This document shows, piece after piece, positions 51,601-62,999 of a stretch of 64,000 bases of DNA (positions within the stretch are counted from its first letter, which is position 1; every line of letters begins with the position of its first letter). Made by a program: the position numbers and the translations under genes. The stretch comes from Anoplopoma fimbria (taxonomy: Eukaryota > Chordata > Actinopteri > Perciformes > Anoplopomatidae): positions 10,969,106 through 11,033,105 of the forward strand of contig NC_072453.1 in assembly GCF_027596085.1 (NCBI RefSeq), in the 5' to 3' direction. The notes beneath the pieces were generated by a model that searched no databases, had not been told where the DNA came from, and saw only the letters and a program-made list of their open reading frames with translations.

Positions 51601-52200
51601 GAGTTCAGACGAAAGCAGAAAGACAAAGTCAGAAGGACGGAGTGACTGAAAGATGAATAAACCCTCAGTGGAGAGAAGACCAGCATTCATCTGGGTCCTT
51701 TAGTGGAAGTAAACACAGCAGATATTCATCCATAAACTCTGTGATGCATCACCTGCTTCAGGCGCGCTTTATTTACCTCATCTGGTACTCTTAAAAGAAA
51801 CCCCCCCCCAACCCTCTGCTGACGGGGCACAGCGAGGTAAACCAAGCACATCTAAATGGGTTTGGAGGTGAGGGAGTGAGGTTTGTTTGGGATTCAGGAC
51901 TCCTGACCCATTTCTTTGGAGCCAGACGAGTTTCACCGTCAGCAGAGCGGAAAAAACTAAACAATGGTTGTTACATAATCCAAACCGAGGAGGAACACGG
52001 TTGGGTTTTCTAGGAGTAAGGATTGGTTTTCTTCATGTTTTTTTGGAGCATTTTGTTGTAACCCTCTAATTCACCCACATTTTCTTTCACAAAGCTTTAG
52101 CGGTCCAAATCTTTGATTCTTATTCATTCCCACAAAGCGTCCTCGATTTCCCTCCACCCTGAGATAATCTAACAAAGACTAGACACATAAAAAATTGAAT
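51601..52200. other. Gene-free block
   Basis: No gene seen; contains a C run near 51805. Confidence 0.5.
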
Positions 52201-52290
52201 AGAGCTGAAACAATTTATCACTTTCAAACAACAAACGGGTTAATGAGTCAACAGTCGAAGATTTTCCGCAAAATAATTATTGTATGTTCC
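52201..52290 (+). mobile_element. Possible MITE fragment ('gctgaaac..' type)
   Basis: agagctgaaacaatttatca, then ggttaatgagtcaacagtcg and gcaaaataattatt resembles the widespread 'gggctgaaacgattagtcgattaat...' repeat of fish. Diverged and without clear ends. Confidence 0.35.
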
Positions 52291-54039
52291 CTAGCTCCTG
52301 ACCTTTAGGTATTGTTGGTTGTTTATTTGTAAGTTTTATATTAAAATCTACGTTTTATTCAAAGTTCTGACATTAATGCCGTCTTTTGGTATTTTACTTT
52401 TCGATACTCTGTGCTACAAACTTTTGGTCGCTGCTGAGTAAGCGTTGAGTTTCCATACCAAGCTTTAATTTAAAGTATGAAACACGGTGCGTGTCATATT
52501 GTTTGACTTCCTCTGGAATATTGACAAAGTGACATTTAAGAGTTTGTTCATATCAGCGTGTTATCCTGGTTATACTACCTCAGTGGTGAAGCTGAGAGCA
52601 GATTGACTTCTCTGAAATTCTACGTTTTGGGATGATTTTGGTCAGCATTATTTTTTTTCCATGAAGGTGGATCAGTGTGTTCCTCAGTGAGCACACTGTC
52701 CATTTATATAACATTACCTCTGCGTTCAGAGTTGTTTATTTTTCAGTTCAGATCTTCTTAAAGTCCACATAAGCAGATGTTAAAAGTCCAAGAGAGTTTG
52801 TCATTTCATTTGAGTTTAAAAGTCCACAGAGAAGCTGGAGGTCTGAGTCCTGTCAGCAGGTTTTCGTTGGTTAATTCATTGCTGTTTGTTTGTTTGTCAG
52901 TTATTTTCCTGCTGACTGTGAGAGCCACAGTCTCTGTTTGTACTCTGCTGAGAAGTGAGTGGTTTATAGACGGAATGCCAGCAGGATTCAACCTAACATT
53001 CGTGTTCACGTTTGACATGTAAACATGCAGTAAAGGTTACTTTCATTATCAGGTTCTCTGTTTCTGTTTGTTTTTACAGGCTTCTAAGAAAAACTCCCCG
53101 AGGTGTTTGAAATCTCTGCCGACTTCTGAATGCGGTGGGCGACAGAGAGAACAAGTTAACGACACATACACTAGATATAAACCCTGTGACTTTGAAACCT
53201 CTGGTGTCCACAGAGAATAAAAAGTTCCTTCACATGTACAGACTCACATGAAAGATCTCAAATATACAAACATGACATGAACACAGACTAGAATTCATCT
53301 CAGCAGCCGTGTATGAAGCATTCGACTCAGAAAACAGTAAATCTTTACCACGGACGTCGAACACACAGCGTACGAGGTGTCGAGCATGAACAGTTATAAA
53401 TCATATTATAGTCCATTACAGGTGGATGGACGCTGGAATTTAAATATGAAGCTTTTTCTCATTTGCTTCCCAAACAACCAATGAGTGTAGATCTGATCTC
53501 CTGTCAGCTGAGCGGCATCCTGAGACGACTTAAGATGTTAAGTATTTAAAGAAAGAGAAAAGATCATAATTAACATAAACCAATAGTGATGTTTCCACAT
53601 GCTGTACATTTTGAACTTTTAGTTATTTACTCTCCTCTCTGCTGTGTTCAGGAGTCTAAAGTTAAGTCCAAGTTCCACTGTGTTTTTGTCATGTGACTGT
53701 TGGTCAATCTGCGCAGAATTTACTGTTTTTACACTAGCTGGTTGTTGCAAACAATTTATTTTTGGTTACATTTTTACATGAGACGTGTAGAATGAAATGA
53801 ATTTGACAAAATATCACAATTTTAAGCTTTGATTTGGCTGCTTTTGCCCCGTGGAAGTGATGAAGTCACAAATGATGTGTTCAAGGACCGTCAAATCATT
53901 GAAAATCCAACCATAATGTCTGTTTTTACAGCTTCTAGCTGTGATTAATGGTGTTAACCCAACGGCTGTTTTGGGATTTGAGCAAAGCGTAGTTTTCAGC
54001 TATGCTAACGCCATGGCTTCATGAATATCCAACAGTTTG
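52291..54039. other. Gene-free block
   Basis: No gene recognised. Overlapping 70- to 81-codon frames on both strands at 52777-53022 have no domain. Confidence 0.45.
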
Positions 54040-54392
54040 ATCCAGACTGAAATATCTCAATGAAATCTGGTTCAGACATTTCTGGATTTCCAGAGGATGA
54101 ATCCTACTGACTTTGCTGATCCCTGACTCTTCATTTTGTGCTACCATGAGATTTACATTTTTGGGGGTTTTAGTGAAATATCTCTACAACTAATGCAATA
54201 CTTTGGATTTTGACCAAACCCCCTTTGTGTTCAGTGTTATTTAGGACATGCTAGCATGCTAGACTGTGGTGACAATGGTGAAATAATATACCTGCCAAAC
54301 TAGCATTGTCACTGAGTATTAGTAGACTTATATAAGCATTCAACTGAAAGCCTTAATGGAGCCTCATAGAGCTGCAGACTCTTATTCTTGAC
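54040..54392 (+). mobile_element. Fish interspersed repeat fragment, class unknown
   Basis: Contains ggttcagacatttctggatt, cagaggatgaatcctactga, ctttgctgatccctgactct, accatgagatttacattttt, ggacatgctagcatgctaga and gcctcatagagctgcagact. I recall this ordered set as a very common repeat in spiny-rayed fish introns. No coding frame, ends not defined, and no second copy in the window. Confidence 0.5.
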
Positions 54393-55560
54393 CTGGTGAA
54401 GACGAACCTCGCGTTGTGCTGATCTGACAAAAACTAAGGCGTTTAGAGTAAAACACGCAACGTACTTCCAACACTGCAAAGACCAAGCTATTATAGACCA
54501 ACAGTATCTTCATAGGCATATTAAACATCATGAAATAAATCAGGATCAATAGTCCATATGTGTTGGCAAAGAATGGTGGCTTCTAATTTTAATTCCTATC
54601 ATCAACAACTCAAATTAGCAGCTAACCTTTGCTCACGATCAACTAAAGCAGCTGGTGTTTTTAATAATGGTTTTGGGGTTTTAATCAGATCTTCGGCTTG
54701 TTATGTCTCTAAACCCTGAGCAGGGTTCCTGAGCTGCTGCTGTGAGGCCGAGTTCAGGGTCAGAAAAACACCAGCGCTTTCTCTTTGACCCACGAGTACC
54801 AAAATAAATCCTCCAGCACGGTTTCTGTCTTTATTTGCAGTTTGTTATCTTCCTTTCTGGTAAGTTAACACCCTGTTTTTTTGACGTTTCTAGCTCATGT
54901 CTTTGTGTGTACTCGATATAAACTCGTCCTCACCCCTCGCTTATGAAAACACTTCAAGTTGCATCTAACAAACTGTAAGGCTTTTGATCAGGAGAGCCAG
55001 GTATGTTAAAAACAAACAAAATAAAATAATGAAAGTACTTGAAATCAAAGCTGCGTTTCTTTCCCTAAAGAGCAGTCCACCATTTGGATAAATAAGACCT
55101 ACTTTAACAGAATTATTCCTGGAATAAAGACAAAGGCAATTATTGGTGAAGGGACATCAGCACTCTCAAAAGGCATTTATTAAAAATAAACATGTTTGCC
55201 GTCAATATAGTGACAATATCTTCTAATATTCTCTATGTCCACAAAGTAAAATGTTTGTTTTCTTCCATGCACCACCACGTTTTCATGTTGTTAATCGGGT
55301 TTTAGAGGTTTGGTGGGTTCTTTTTTTGGCTCAGAAATCACAAAGTGGCACTTTATTGGTAAGAAAAGCTTTTCAAAGTTTTAGAGTTGGACTGCATCCA
55401 TAAACTGAAATACTGAAAAAGTGTCTGTGTCTCGCCTCGTCAAGTTGGAGACAGTCTCCAGTTTTTCAACAGAATGTGAACCTAATGTCTCCAAAACAAA
55501 ACTACAAACCAAACAAACGAAAGCAAAACTCCTGGGACACATTCAGATAGAGTAAGAGGG
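54393..55560. other. Gene-free block
   Basis: Ordinary A+T-rich sequence; nothing recognised. Confidence 0.5.
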
Positions 55561-55610
55561 AAGGAAGGAAGAAGGAAGGAAGGAAGGAAGGAAGGAAGGA
55601 AGGAAGGAAA
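55561..55610. repeat. (AAGG)n microsatellite, 50 bp
   Basis: Tetranucleotide aagg repeat with one gaa phase break. Confidence 0.97.
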
Positions 55611-57394
55611 CAAACAAACAATATGCAAGTGTGTTAAGAGGTTACAGAATAACAAGAGATCCTTCTACATGTGTAATATAGGAACTGTGATTGGTCAGCT
55701 TGTGTGATTGAGATGGTTGATCGTGAAGATGACATCAGGCTGAGAAAAGGCTCAGTAATCATCTTCTGTTGCTTAATTTCCATCTTCCTGATTTGATGTT
55801 TGATACATATTCTTATTGCATAAAAAAATAATGATACCTTCTTTAAATGAATGAATGAAACAAACAGAAATGCAATGTAACAATGCAACATGATGTTTTT
55901 TTTACATTGTTTGCTCGTGGTGAAGTTTGACCGGAGCTTTTTTATTGATGTCATGGCCTCGATTTTACTGTGATCTTGGATCGGATACGATATATCTGAT
56001 GTTGCAGTGCAGTATCAACGGGGAAAAATCCAAAACTAAACTTTAAATCAAAACCTTCACCTGGACCTCAATCTGTCTCAGTTTATGTTTGGTTAACTCT
56101 CCGTTTCCAATCTCCAGATCAAATCTATCTGACCAAAAAATCAAATAGAAAACATCTGAACACCATGAAAGCTATCTAACCTTGCAAATATATGAAACAA
56201 ACATTTGTTTCTTAAATCTGTGAAAGTCTCCGACCCTCCGTGTCTTCAGAGCAAATTCACCTGATATTCCATAAATCTCCTCCCAGGAGGAAACCAGACA
56301 AATATTCAGCTCAGATCCTCCTCAGACAACAAACACGGTTTTGATTCTTCCCTGCAGACAACATCTCCCCATTAGCAGCTGGGTGTGAAGCTTTCACCCT
56401 CTCTTCCTCCGTCACGCTGCTTTTTATTCATCTACTGACAGGAAACAGCAGCAGAGATGTTTTCACAAATGCGATTACTCTCTCGGCTTCAGAGCGAGGA
56501 CGAGCGAGGCTTTTGTGAAAGGTGGGGAGCGAGGTTAGACGGGAAACGGGCTGCGTTTGGCCCACACAGACGAGAGCTCATTATTCAGAAACGAAGCTCA
56601 CCTGCAGAAGGTTTAATATGCCGCGGTTCACAGATCTTATTGGTCACCTTTGTTCCGAATGGTTTTTCTTTCGCCTCCTCTTCCTTCACTGCTCAAACAG
56701 GAAGCTACCTGGAGGAGACGAGGCGAGGAAACCGAGGCTGTTATGGAGAGTTTCTTTGCTTCTCTGTCATCAGAAAAATGGATGTTTTCTCTTTAGGAAG
56801 CAGGTATTTTTTACAGAATGCTGCAATTCTGCCTCACATAAAGCACAGCAAATCAACCATGTGTACAAGAATTTACATCTGTGGACTATATGCAACAGCA
56901 AATAAGTCTGAGAGGAAACATAATGTTGAATAGAGTATTAATGTAGAAATGTTGAACTCATCAGCAAATATTTACTATCAACATTTTAGAGTTGTTTTCC
57001 TACAAAATCCACTGTTGCAATACAATCTCTGCTCTTAGCAACGTAAGTGTTATTATGGTTAGAGTTAAGACCCTCAAAGCACTGATAAAAATAAAAGATT
57101 AGGAAAAATATTATCAACAAAGACTTGATGCACAACACAAAGCTTGTTTTCATCATGAACCAAAACCATCATTTTTCTGTAACCTTACCTTATCAGTAAC
57201 TCTCCCCATGTTACCTTGAATTATTTAATAAAACTTCTCTTATGCCTCCACTGTGAATAAAGAATAAAAAACAGAGAAAGGTCTCGATGAGTTGATGTAA
57301 CTAGAGTCAGAGTTTAACAGAGTTTAAAACTACATGAAAACATCTGTTTGATGCGGTTTAATATTCAGTCTTATTTATCCAGTTTAATGCTCTT
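55611..57394. other. Gene-free block with an uncertain open frame
   Basis: A 158-codon plus frame (56457-56933) overlaps a 127-codon frame (56522-56905) in G+C-richer DNA. Neither shows a domain, and both would need a single long exon without supporting signals. The DNA 56440-56700 could equally be conserved non-coding. Confidence 0.35.
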
Positions 57395-57512
57395 CATGCA
57401 TCTTCACTAAAACTTGACTATATACTTCTATACAAACGGCGGCACACTTGTGCATGCATGCTACTTGTCTGGACAAGTGTTTTAAATAATTTGTTTTTAG
57501 TGAAGATGCATG
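57395..57512. repeat. Inverted repeat, perfect 18-bp arms, 82-base spacer
   Basis: catgcatcttcactaaaa at 57395-57412 is the exact reverse complement of 57495-57512. The spacer holds a smaller dyad (cacttgt...acaagtg). It could be a small fold-back element or a structured RNA, but no target-site duplication was seen. Confidence 0.8.
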
Positions 57513-58104
57513 TAGTAATGTACAAACAACAAAGATAAATGAGACTTGGATTATTCTGCACCGTGTTGAATGAGAGCTTGTAAATTGAGTTTTAATCGTG
57601 GAGGCATACGAGGAAAACAGTCTTCTTGAAGAAATCCAGGTAACTAGATTTGAGTAACTGATAAACGGATGATCATTTTGAGGTTGAAGTGTTATTCTTT
57701 GCTTTGTACATCAACCATCTGCTCCAGCAGCCTCAGTATGACTGGATTGCAGTAAAGAAATGTAGCACTTCCTACATCAAGCATCACTTTCAAGCCTTTA
57801 GCAAAACAAATGCGAGGTCTGTAGCAACCGTTTCCTGATCTGACACCTCTGTGTTTAGGGGTTTTGACACCAAAACAAATTGGTTAAATAACCCACGGCT
57901 GTTTACAGGCCTTAGGTTGAGAACATTTTTGTTGAATGTTTTGTTCTCAGATTATACTCCCAAAGATGTTCATCACTGCTCTAGTATCAATTTATCAACT
58001 GATCCTCATACAAAGGTTTGTCTCATCTCTAGCCAAGAATTACTTGCAAAAGTCCAGCAACACCCTGCTCTTTACATTAATATAGTCTTTTCAAAATAAA
58101 CCTC
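57513..58104. other. Gene-free block
   Basis: Nothing recognised. The 82-codon frame at 57851-58099 has no domain. Confidence 0.5.
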
Positions 58105-58235
58105 AGTCTTCACTGGAAATTTTAGGCAACAAAACTGCTTATTCAGGTTTAGATCATGGTTACTGGTGTTACTGAGGTACGCAAGTTACGGGACAAAAAC
58201 ATCACTGTTGACATCTTGTTTCACGAACATCGTTC
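58105..58235 (-). mobile_element. Repeat family F2, minus copy
   Basis: The reverse complement reads tttttgtcccgtaacttgcg, tacctcagtaac, then taaacctgaataagcagttt and tgttgcctaaa, in the order seen in the plus copies at 13672, 20688 and 46505. Being inverted, it shows that F2 is dispersed and not tandem. Confidence 0.55.
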
Positions 58236-58624
58236 TTCTGGAGGAGAGATTGCAGTTTGTTTGACCTTTCCACCTTAAGTCCCGCCCAGTCTGTGCTTTT
58301 ACGCTCTTTCTACGTCCTTCTTTCTAATTACTTGGATAACGTATGGAAACATTGCTTGGGATATCTACGAATTACATCACCTTATCTTGAGATATAGCTC
58401 CGGATGCCTGCACACACATCTTTACCTCTGACAGACGGTGGTCATGATTTCACTGTCAGTTGTTTAAGTCATTTATGAAGTCAAAATGCCAAAGATTTTA
58501 TGGTTCCAGATGCTGCTTTTGCTCATCTTACATGAAAGTAAACTTGATACCCTTGGGTTTTAATATTATGGTCAAACAACACAAAAAATCTGGAGACTTA
58601 TGACGGCTGTTTTACACTGTTTTC
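58236..58624. other. Gene-free block
   Basis: No feature recognised. Confidence 0.5.
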
Positions 58625-59050
58625 TAATGTTTCCATCTCCTCCATGACTTTTCTCCTGTTTCCTTTCCTACTTCCTTTCCTCCTCTCCTCCTGTCTCCTC
58701 TCCCTTAGCTCTCATACTCTGTCCTGTCCTCCTCATTTTTCCTCATTTCTCCTCATTTCCTCTTCCCTCTCCTCACCTCTCTCCCCTCTACATTGGACTC
58801 CATAACATTTCAATTCCATTTCCCATCACCGTAGTCTCGTCCATCTCAGGTGCTTTACTATTCATTTCAAGGTCAGAGCGAGGGAATCGGGACGGAGAGA
58901 GGCAGAGAACGAGGGAGTGGGAGGATGAAGAGGAGGAAAATAGATGAAAAAGAGGCAATGAGAACTGCAAGATAAACGAGGAGGGTCGGAGAGAGAAATA
59001 GTGTGTACTTTTAGAGGAAGAGGACAAATGGAGGTGGAGCAATAAAGAGA
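58625..59050 (+). repeat. Pyrimidine tract switching to purine tract
   Basis: 58625-58800 is C/T-rich (cctcctctcctcctgtctcc). After ~60 mixed bases, 58862-59050 is A/G-rich (ggagtgggaggatgaagagg). The two halves are broadly complementary in composition and could form a long imperfect hairpin. The minus frames here are translations of the bias. Confidence 0.7.
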
Positions 59051-60139
59051 GAAAGATGGCTCATATATGAGTTTACTCTGCAGTATATTTTCTCCTTTTA
59101 AACATTTTATTTCTCTTGTGGCTGTTAGAACACAACAGAATAATATGGATCTGCTTCTCTCTGTGCAACTAAATAACTGCAGAAACTGTTGACATGGAAC
59201 ACAAATAGTAGAACAACACCATGAAGTAACAAATAAAACAGCGTTTCTCATCAGCGTCTGTCAGCGTTAAAGTTATCAGCTTGGAATATTGTGTGACAGG
59301 TGAGGAAATATGTTAGAATTAATCTCGGATTGATGGATGAAAAGAGCTTTAACAGCCAGAAAACAGCCCTCACAAATCACACTAAAAACCGAATGCATTG
59401 AATGTTAAACTGTTATTGGTACACAATGTCACATTTCTGTTTTCATTCAGTTATGACACCAATATACACAGACTTTGTATTAGTCTATATAGTAAGAAAC
59501 AAGCACAAATTAAACAAAAGCACAGCGTCGTGTTCCCAAAAAACCTGCAGGAACCAGCGATTCAGATATATAAACTATACATACACTCAAAAAACATGCA
59601 TACTGTATACCATTTCCTACACACAAACGGGTATTTATACAGGACGAATGTTGTGAGTGAATGTTGAGTTTTATGCATCTGACCCCAGATTGATTTCCCG
59701 TCATCCAAACATTTGTCCTCCATTTCTTTTCCTCTTCCACACAGATTGCAGTATGAATTAGCAAAGGCAACTGTGCATGGTAGTATTTTGGTACAATAAT
59801 GCGCAAACATTTGTGACCTCATGTGCTTCTGACAGCTGACATGACTAACAATGGTCCAACTACCCCATTTCAGTTGCCTCATAAAACACAGCCATTAAGT
59901 CTCCGTGCAGTATGATAGAAACCCTCTTTGTGTTTTTCAGCTTTGGGTTTGTGCTCAATAGAGCAGAACTCTTAAATTAACATTTGTCTTCAATCATGTG
60001 AAGAGCATTAACTTAACTTCACTTGGCACCCGCTGCCACAGCTTCTGTGTCAGTTAACCATGATGCAGAGACGATGATAACTTCCAGAAGATCCTTGTTT
60101 GTTCCTCTGTGTGAGACAAGTCAACGTTGATTTACTTGT
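59051..60139. other. Gene-free block
   Basis: Nothing recognised. Overlapping frames on both strands at 59398-59882 argue for chance. Confidence 0.45.
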
Positions 60140-60365
60140 CAGCTGCCTTCCGCGCTTAAGTTACAACACTCAGTTTTAACCCAAACCACCTAAACTCAAC
60201 TAAGTATTTCATAATCATTTCCTAAACCTAGCTAAGTAGTTTTCTTGCCAAAACCTGACTAAGTTATTTCCTGTGAATAAAGAAGTTTGTTTGTTGCAGG
60301 ACTTTCATAATAATATATCTACCCTTTCGTTAGATATCATATGAAACGTTAAATGAGTTTACGTT
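60140..60365 (+). mobile_element. Repeat family F2, diverged plus copy
   Basis: Carries aaactcaactaagtatttca, cctaaacctagctaagtagt then tttcttgcc, ctgactaagttatttcctgt, gcaggactttcata and atatcatatgaaacgtta. The 5' part is weakly preserved. Confidence 0.55.
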
Positions 60366-61134
60366 AGTCATTGAGAACGATGAGCAGTGAGAAACAAACG
60401 GTCCAACTTTGTCTGATTGCTCTTAACACCTAAGTAAAAAAATATGATTTACGACATCTAAAAAAATCATATTGTATGCATAGTTTTGTCTCATTTCTTG
60501 GCCAAACAATTCAACCAGTTTGTTTTGTTCTGTTTGAACAAACAGCTTCCTCCTCCACAAACACACATTAAATCTGCACCACATAATCACTGTGTAGAAC
60601 TCACAGGCTGCTACAGGCTCAGTGATGGGCTTGTTATTCTACAGTAATTATACTAATGTCTCCAAGTTAATGTGCAGATATTTAATTGATGCTGGAATAG
60701 TAATCTGCCACATTTACATTAGCAGAAGTCCCCTCAAACTGAGAACGATCAGACCACCAGGAGCTGGAATTAATACTTTGCTCAAATGGGGGGATATTAG
60801 GGAGAAACATTAAAATTAACAAACAGATCAAGTTATAATTACCGCTCTCTTCCTCTGCCCTGCAGGAAGTAATCCCATCTGAGAGGAGCTTTAGGAGGTA
60901 ATAGTGACTATTCCTCAGAAAAGCTCATCTGGTTCCAACAGGCCTTAAAGGCAAATGTAGAAACGTAAAAGGAAAGTTATAGAGCAAGAGAAGGACGAAT
61001 AATGGTGGATGAATTTGAAATGATATTAGAATCCAATATTAATGTTAATAATCATTAAGTTTCTATGTTAAATGTTATTTAATGACAAATATCATCAGAA
61101 TAGAGAATGACGAACAAAAAACAAACAACATGTG
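60366..61134. other. Gene-free block
   Basis: No feature recognised. Confidence 0.5.
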
Positions 61135-61265
61135 TTTGATTATTTCACAATCTTTTTCTAAACCTAACTGAGTTGTTTCCTTTGAGTACAGAAGTTTATT
61201 TTGAAAATAAATTGACAAATGTTTCCGGACTTTTGTAGGAAAATGCACAAAAAATGGCCTGGAAT
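61135..61265 (+). mobile_element. Repeat family F2, 3' fragment
   Basis: ctaaacctaactgagttgtt, tcctttgagtacagaagttt, attttgaaaataaattgaca and ggacttttgtaggaaaatgc match the 3' half of F2. Confidence 0.6.
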
Positions 61266-61562
61266 TGGCCGTTGATAGATGACTGCTGATTTTACTTTTC
61301 TCTTACCAAAACTGCACAGCGTTTAGGTGGCGTCAATATTTTCCCTATATGAATATTTTATTCAAGCAACCACCATAAGCCTTTATTTGCGGACTGTTTA
61401 TCTTGAACGTATTTCAGTTTGTCGTTTATCCAAACTGGTTGGCTGAGCCTTTTAAAAATGTATCTTGGATTATGTCTGGATATCCTCTCTTGTAATTTTT
61501 GCTGTTTGTACCGACACATTTTTCTTTATAGTTGTTCATTTTTTGCTTTTTTTGTATAAGTA

Positions 61563-61830
61563 CAGTACCAGTCAAACGTTTGGACACACCTTCTCATTCA
61601 ACTACTTTGAAGAACCTAAAATATAAAACATATTCTGGTTTGTTGAGCATTTGTTTGTTTACCACATAATTCCATATGTGTTCCTTCATAGTTTGGATGT
61701 CTTCAATATTAATATTAATGGGGAGCAAGGTGGACCAAAGGACAGTAGAGGGGTACAATGTAGAAAAATAAAGAAAAATAAAGAAAAACCATTGAATGAG
61801 AAGGTGTGTCCAGACTTTTGACTGGTACTG
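61563..61830. mobile_element. Tc1/mariner-like MITE with 39-bp TIRs and a captured insert
   Basis: The left TIR (61563-61601, starting CAGTACCAGTCAAACGTTTG) and the right TIR (61792-61830) are inverted copies matching at 37 of 39 positions. TA lies directly before the left end and at two bases after the right end, fitting a TA target. The interior (attctggtttgttgagcatt, attccatatgtgttccttca, tttggatgtcttcaatatta, acaatgtagaaaa) matches a MITE well known in fish. Between the 'aatattaat' and 'acaatgtag' blocks lies a 39-bp segment (61716-61754) that is foreign to the family as I recall it and identical to 63531-63569. Non-autonomous, no transposase. Confidence 0.85.
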
Positions 61831-62002
61831 TGTATATAAAAAGGAAATAGTGTAATTACAAATGCTGAAAAATGTACAGATACAAGGAGAACTAGTTTTC
61901 TTTGTCGTGTATGCGGTTGTGTGCTATCAAACATTTCATGCCTGATATTAATCTTTAATATTTACCTTGAAAATGACTTCTTATCAACTGTAGGAAATAC
62001 AT

Positions 62003-62123
<121 letters not shown>

Positions 62124-62339
62124 CGACATGATAACTTGGTTGTATGTATATGATAACAGTGACTGTTCAACTGTCATCCTTTTTTTTATCCAACTGGTTC
62201 AGCAGCTGTGCAGTGTGGAGAGATAATGGAAACCCACCAGTGCTCCCAGTATCCTGCTGCTGTGGTGAAAACACACACACAGAGGAAATGTGTGCTCTCT
62301 CTCTCTCTCTTGTGATAACATGTGACATGGACGGTGAAG

Positions 62340-62620
62340 GATAACAGAATAATACGGTAGGATGAGCTGAGAATAGGGAACAAAGATACAGGAAGGAGAA
62401 GTGGATGAATGGAATGAGGCGAAGCACGTTTACGTGGGACAGAAAATAATAACGTAATAAAGTGACTGACGTAGAGAAGATAGGTAAGAAGAAGAAGCGA
62501 GGATAGATGCACAAGCAAGTGACAAGAAAGTATGAAAGACGAGCAGGAGGAAAATAAAGAAATACATGAAGGTGGAGAATACTGAGTAGAGATAGAAAAC
62601 AGTAAGGGATGCTTAGAGAC
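62340..62620 (+). repeat. Purine-rich tract on the + strand
   Basis: A/G-biased sequence with loosely repeated gaagaagaag and aggaag blocks. The minus-strand Leu/Ser/Phe frames at 62167-62622 are its shadow. Confidence 0.65.
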
Positions 62621-62722
62621 ACCAGATAATATCTACATCAGTCACATGAAGAATACTTCAATGAAAAACACCACAGGAATTACATTTTAAAATCACAGCG
62701 CTCTTCTTCCAGAGGGATCCAC

Positions 62723-62724
<2 letters not shown>

Positions 62725-62754
<30 letters not shown>
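62725..62754. repeat. (CT)15 microsatellite
   Basis: Pure CT run. Confidence 0.97.
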
Positions 62755-62757
<3 letters not shown>

Positions 62758-62774
62758 ATTTTTAGGGCTAACAC

Positions 62775-62900
62775 AGTAGCCTTGTTTCATCGGTTCGGTT
62801 ATGTAATCAGCTCTCCGTCCTGTGAGGAGGCGGCAGCGACTGCCTTGTTGTCAGCGGCTCATTACAGCACTTCAGATGGTGAACTTTTTAATCATGTACA
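62775..62900. promoter_or_regulatory. Candidate conserved non-coding segment
   Basis: Complex segment with ttatgtaatcagctctccg, ggcggcagcgactgccttg and gctcattacagcacttcag. Enhancer-like by composition only. Confidence 0.27.
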
Positions 62901-62999
62901 CACAATCTGGAAAGCAGGGAGATTTTATTTTCTTCATCTCGTTCACTTATAGAGTGTAGCTGTCAAATACCGAAGCATAGATTTTACTCCACTGGACGG

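Noticed and set aside
56457..56933. 158-codon frame overlapping a 127-codon frame
   Set aside because: Two frames open over the same G+C-richer DNA, no domain, no splice signals; chance or non-coding conserved DNA is simpler.
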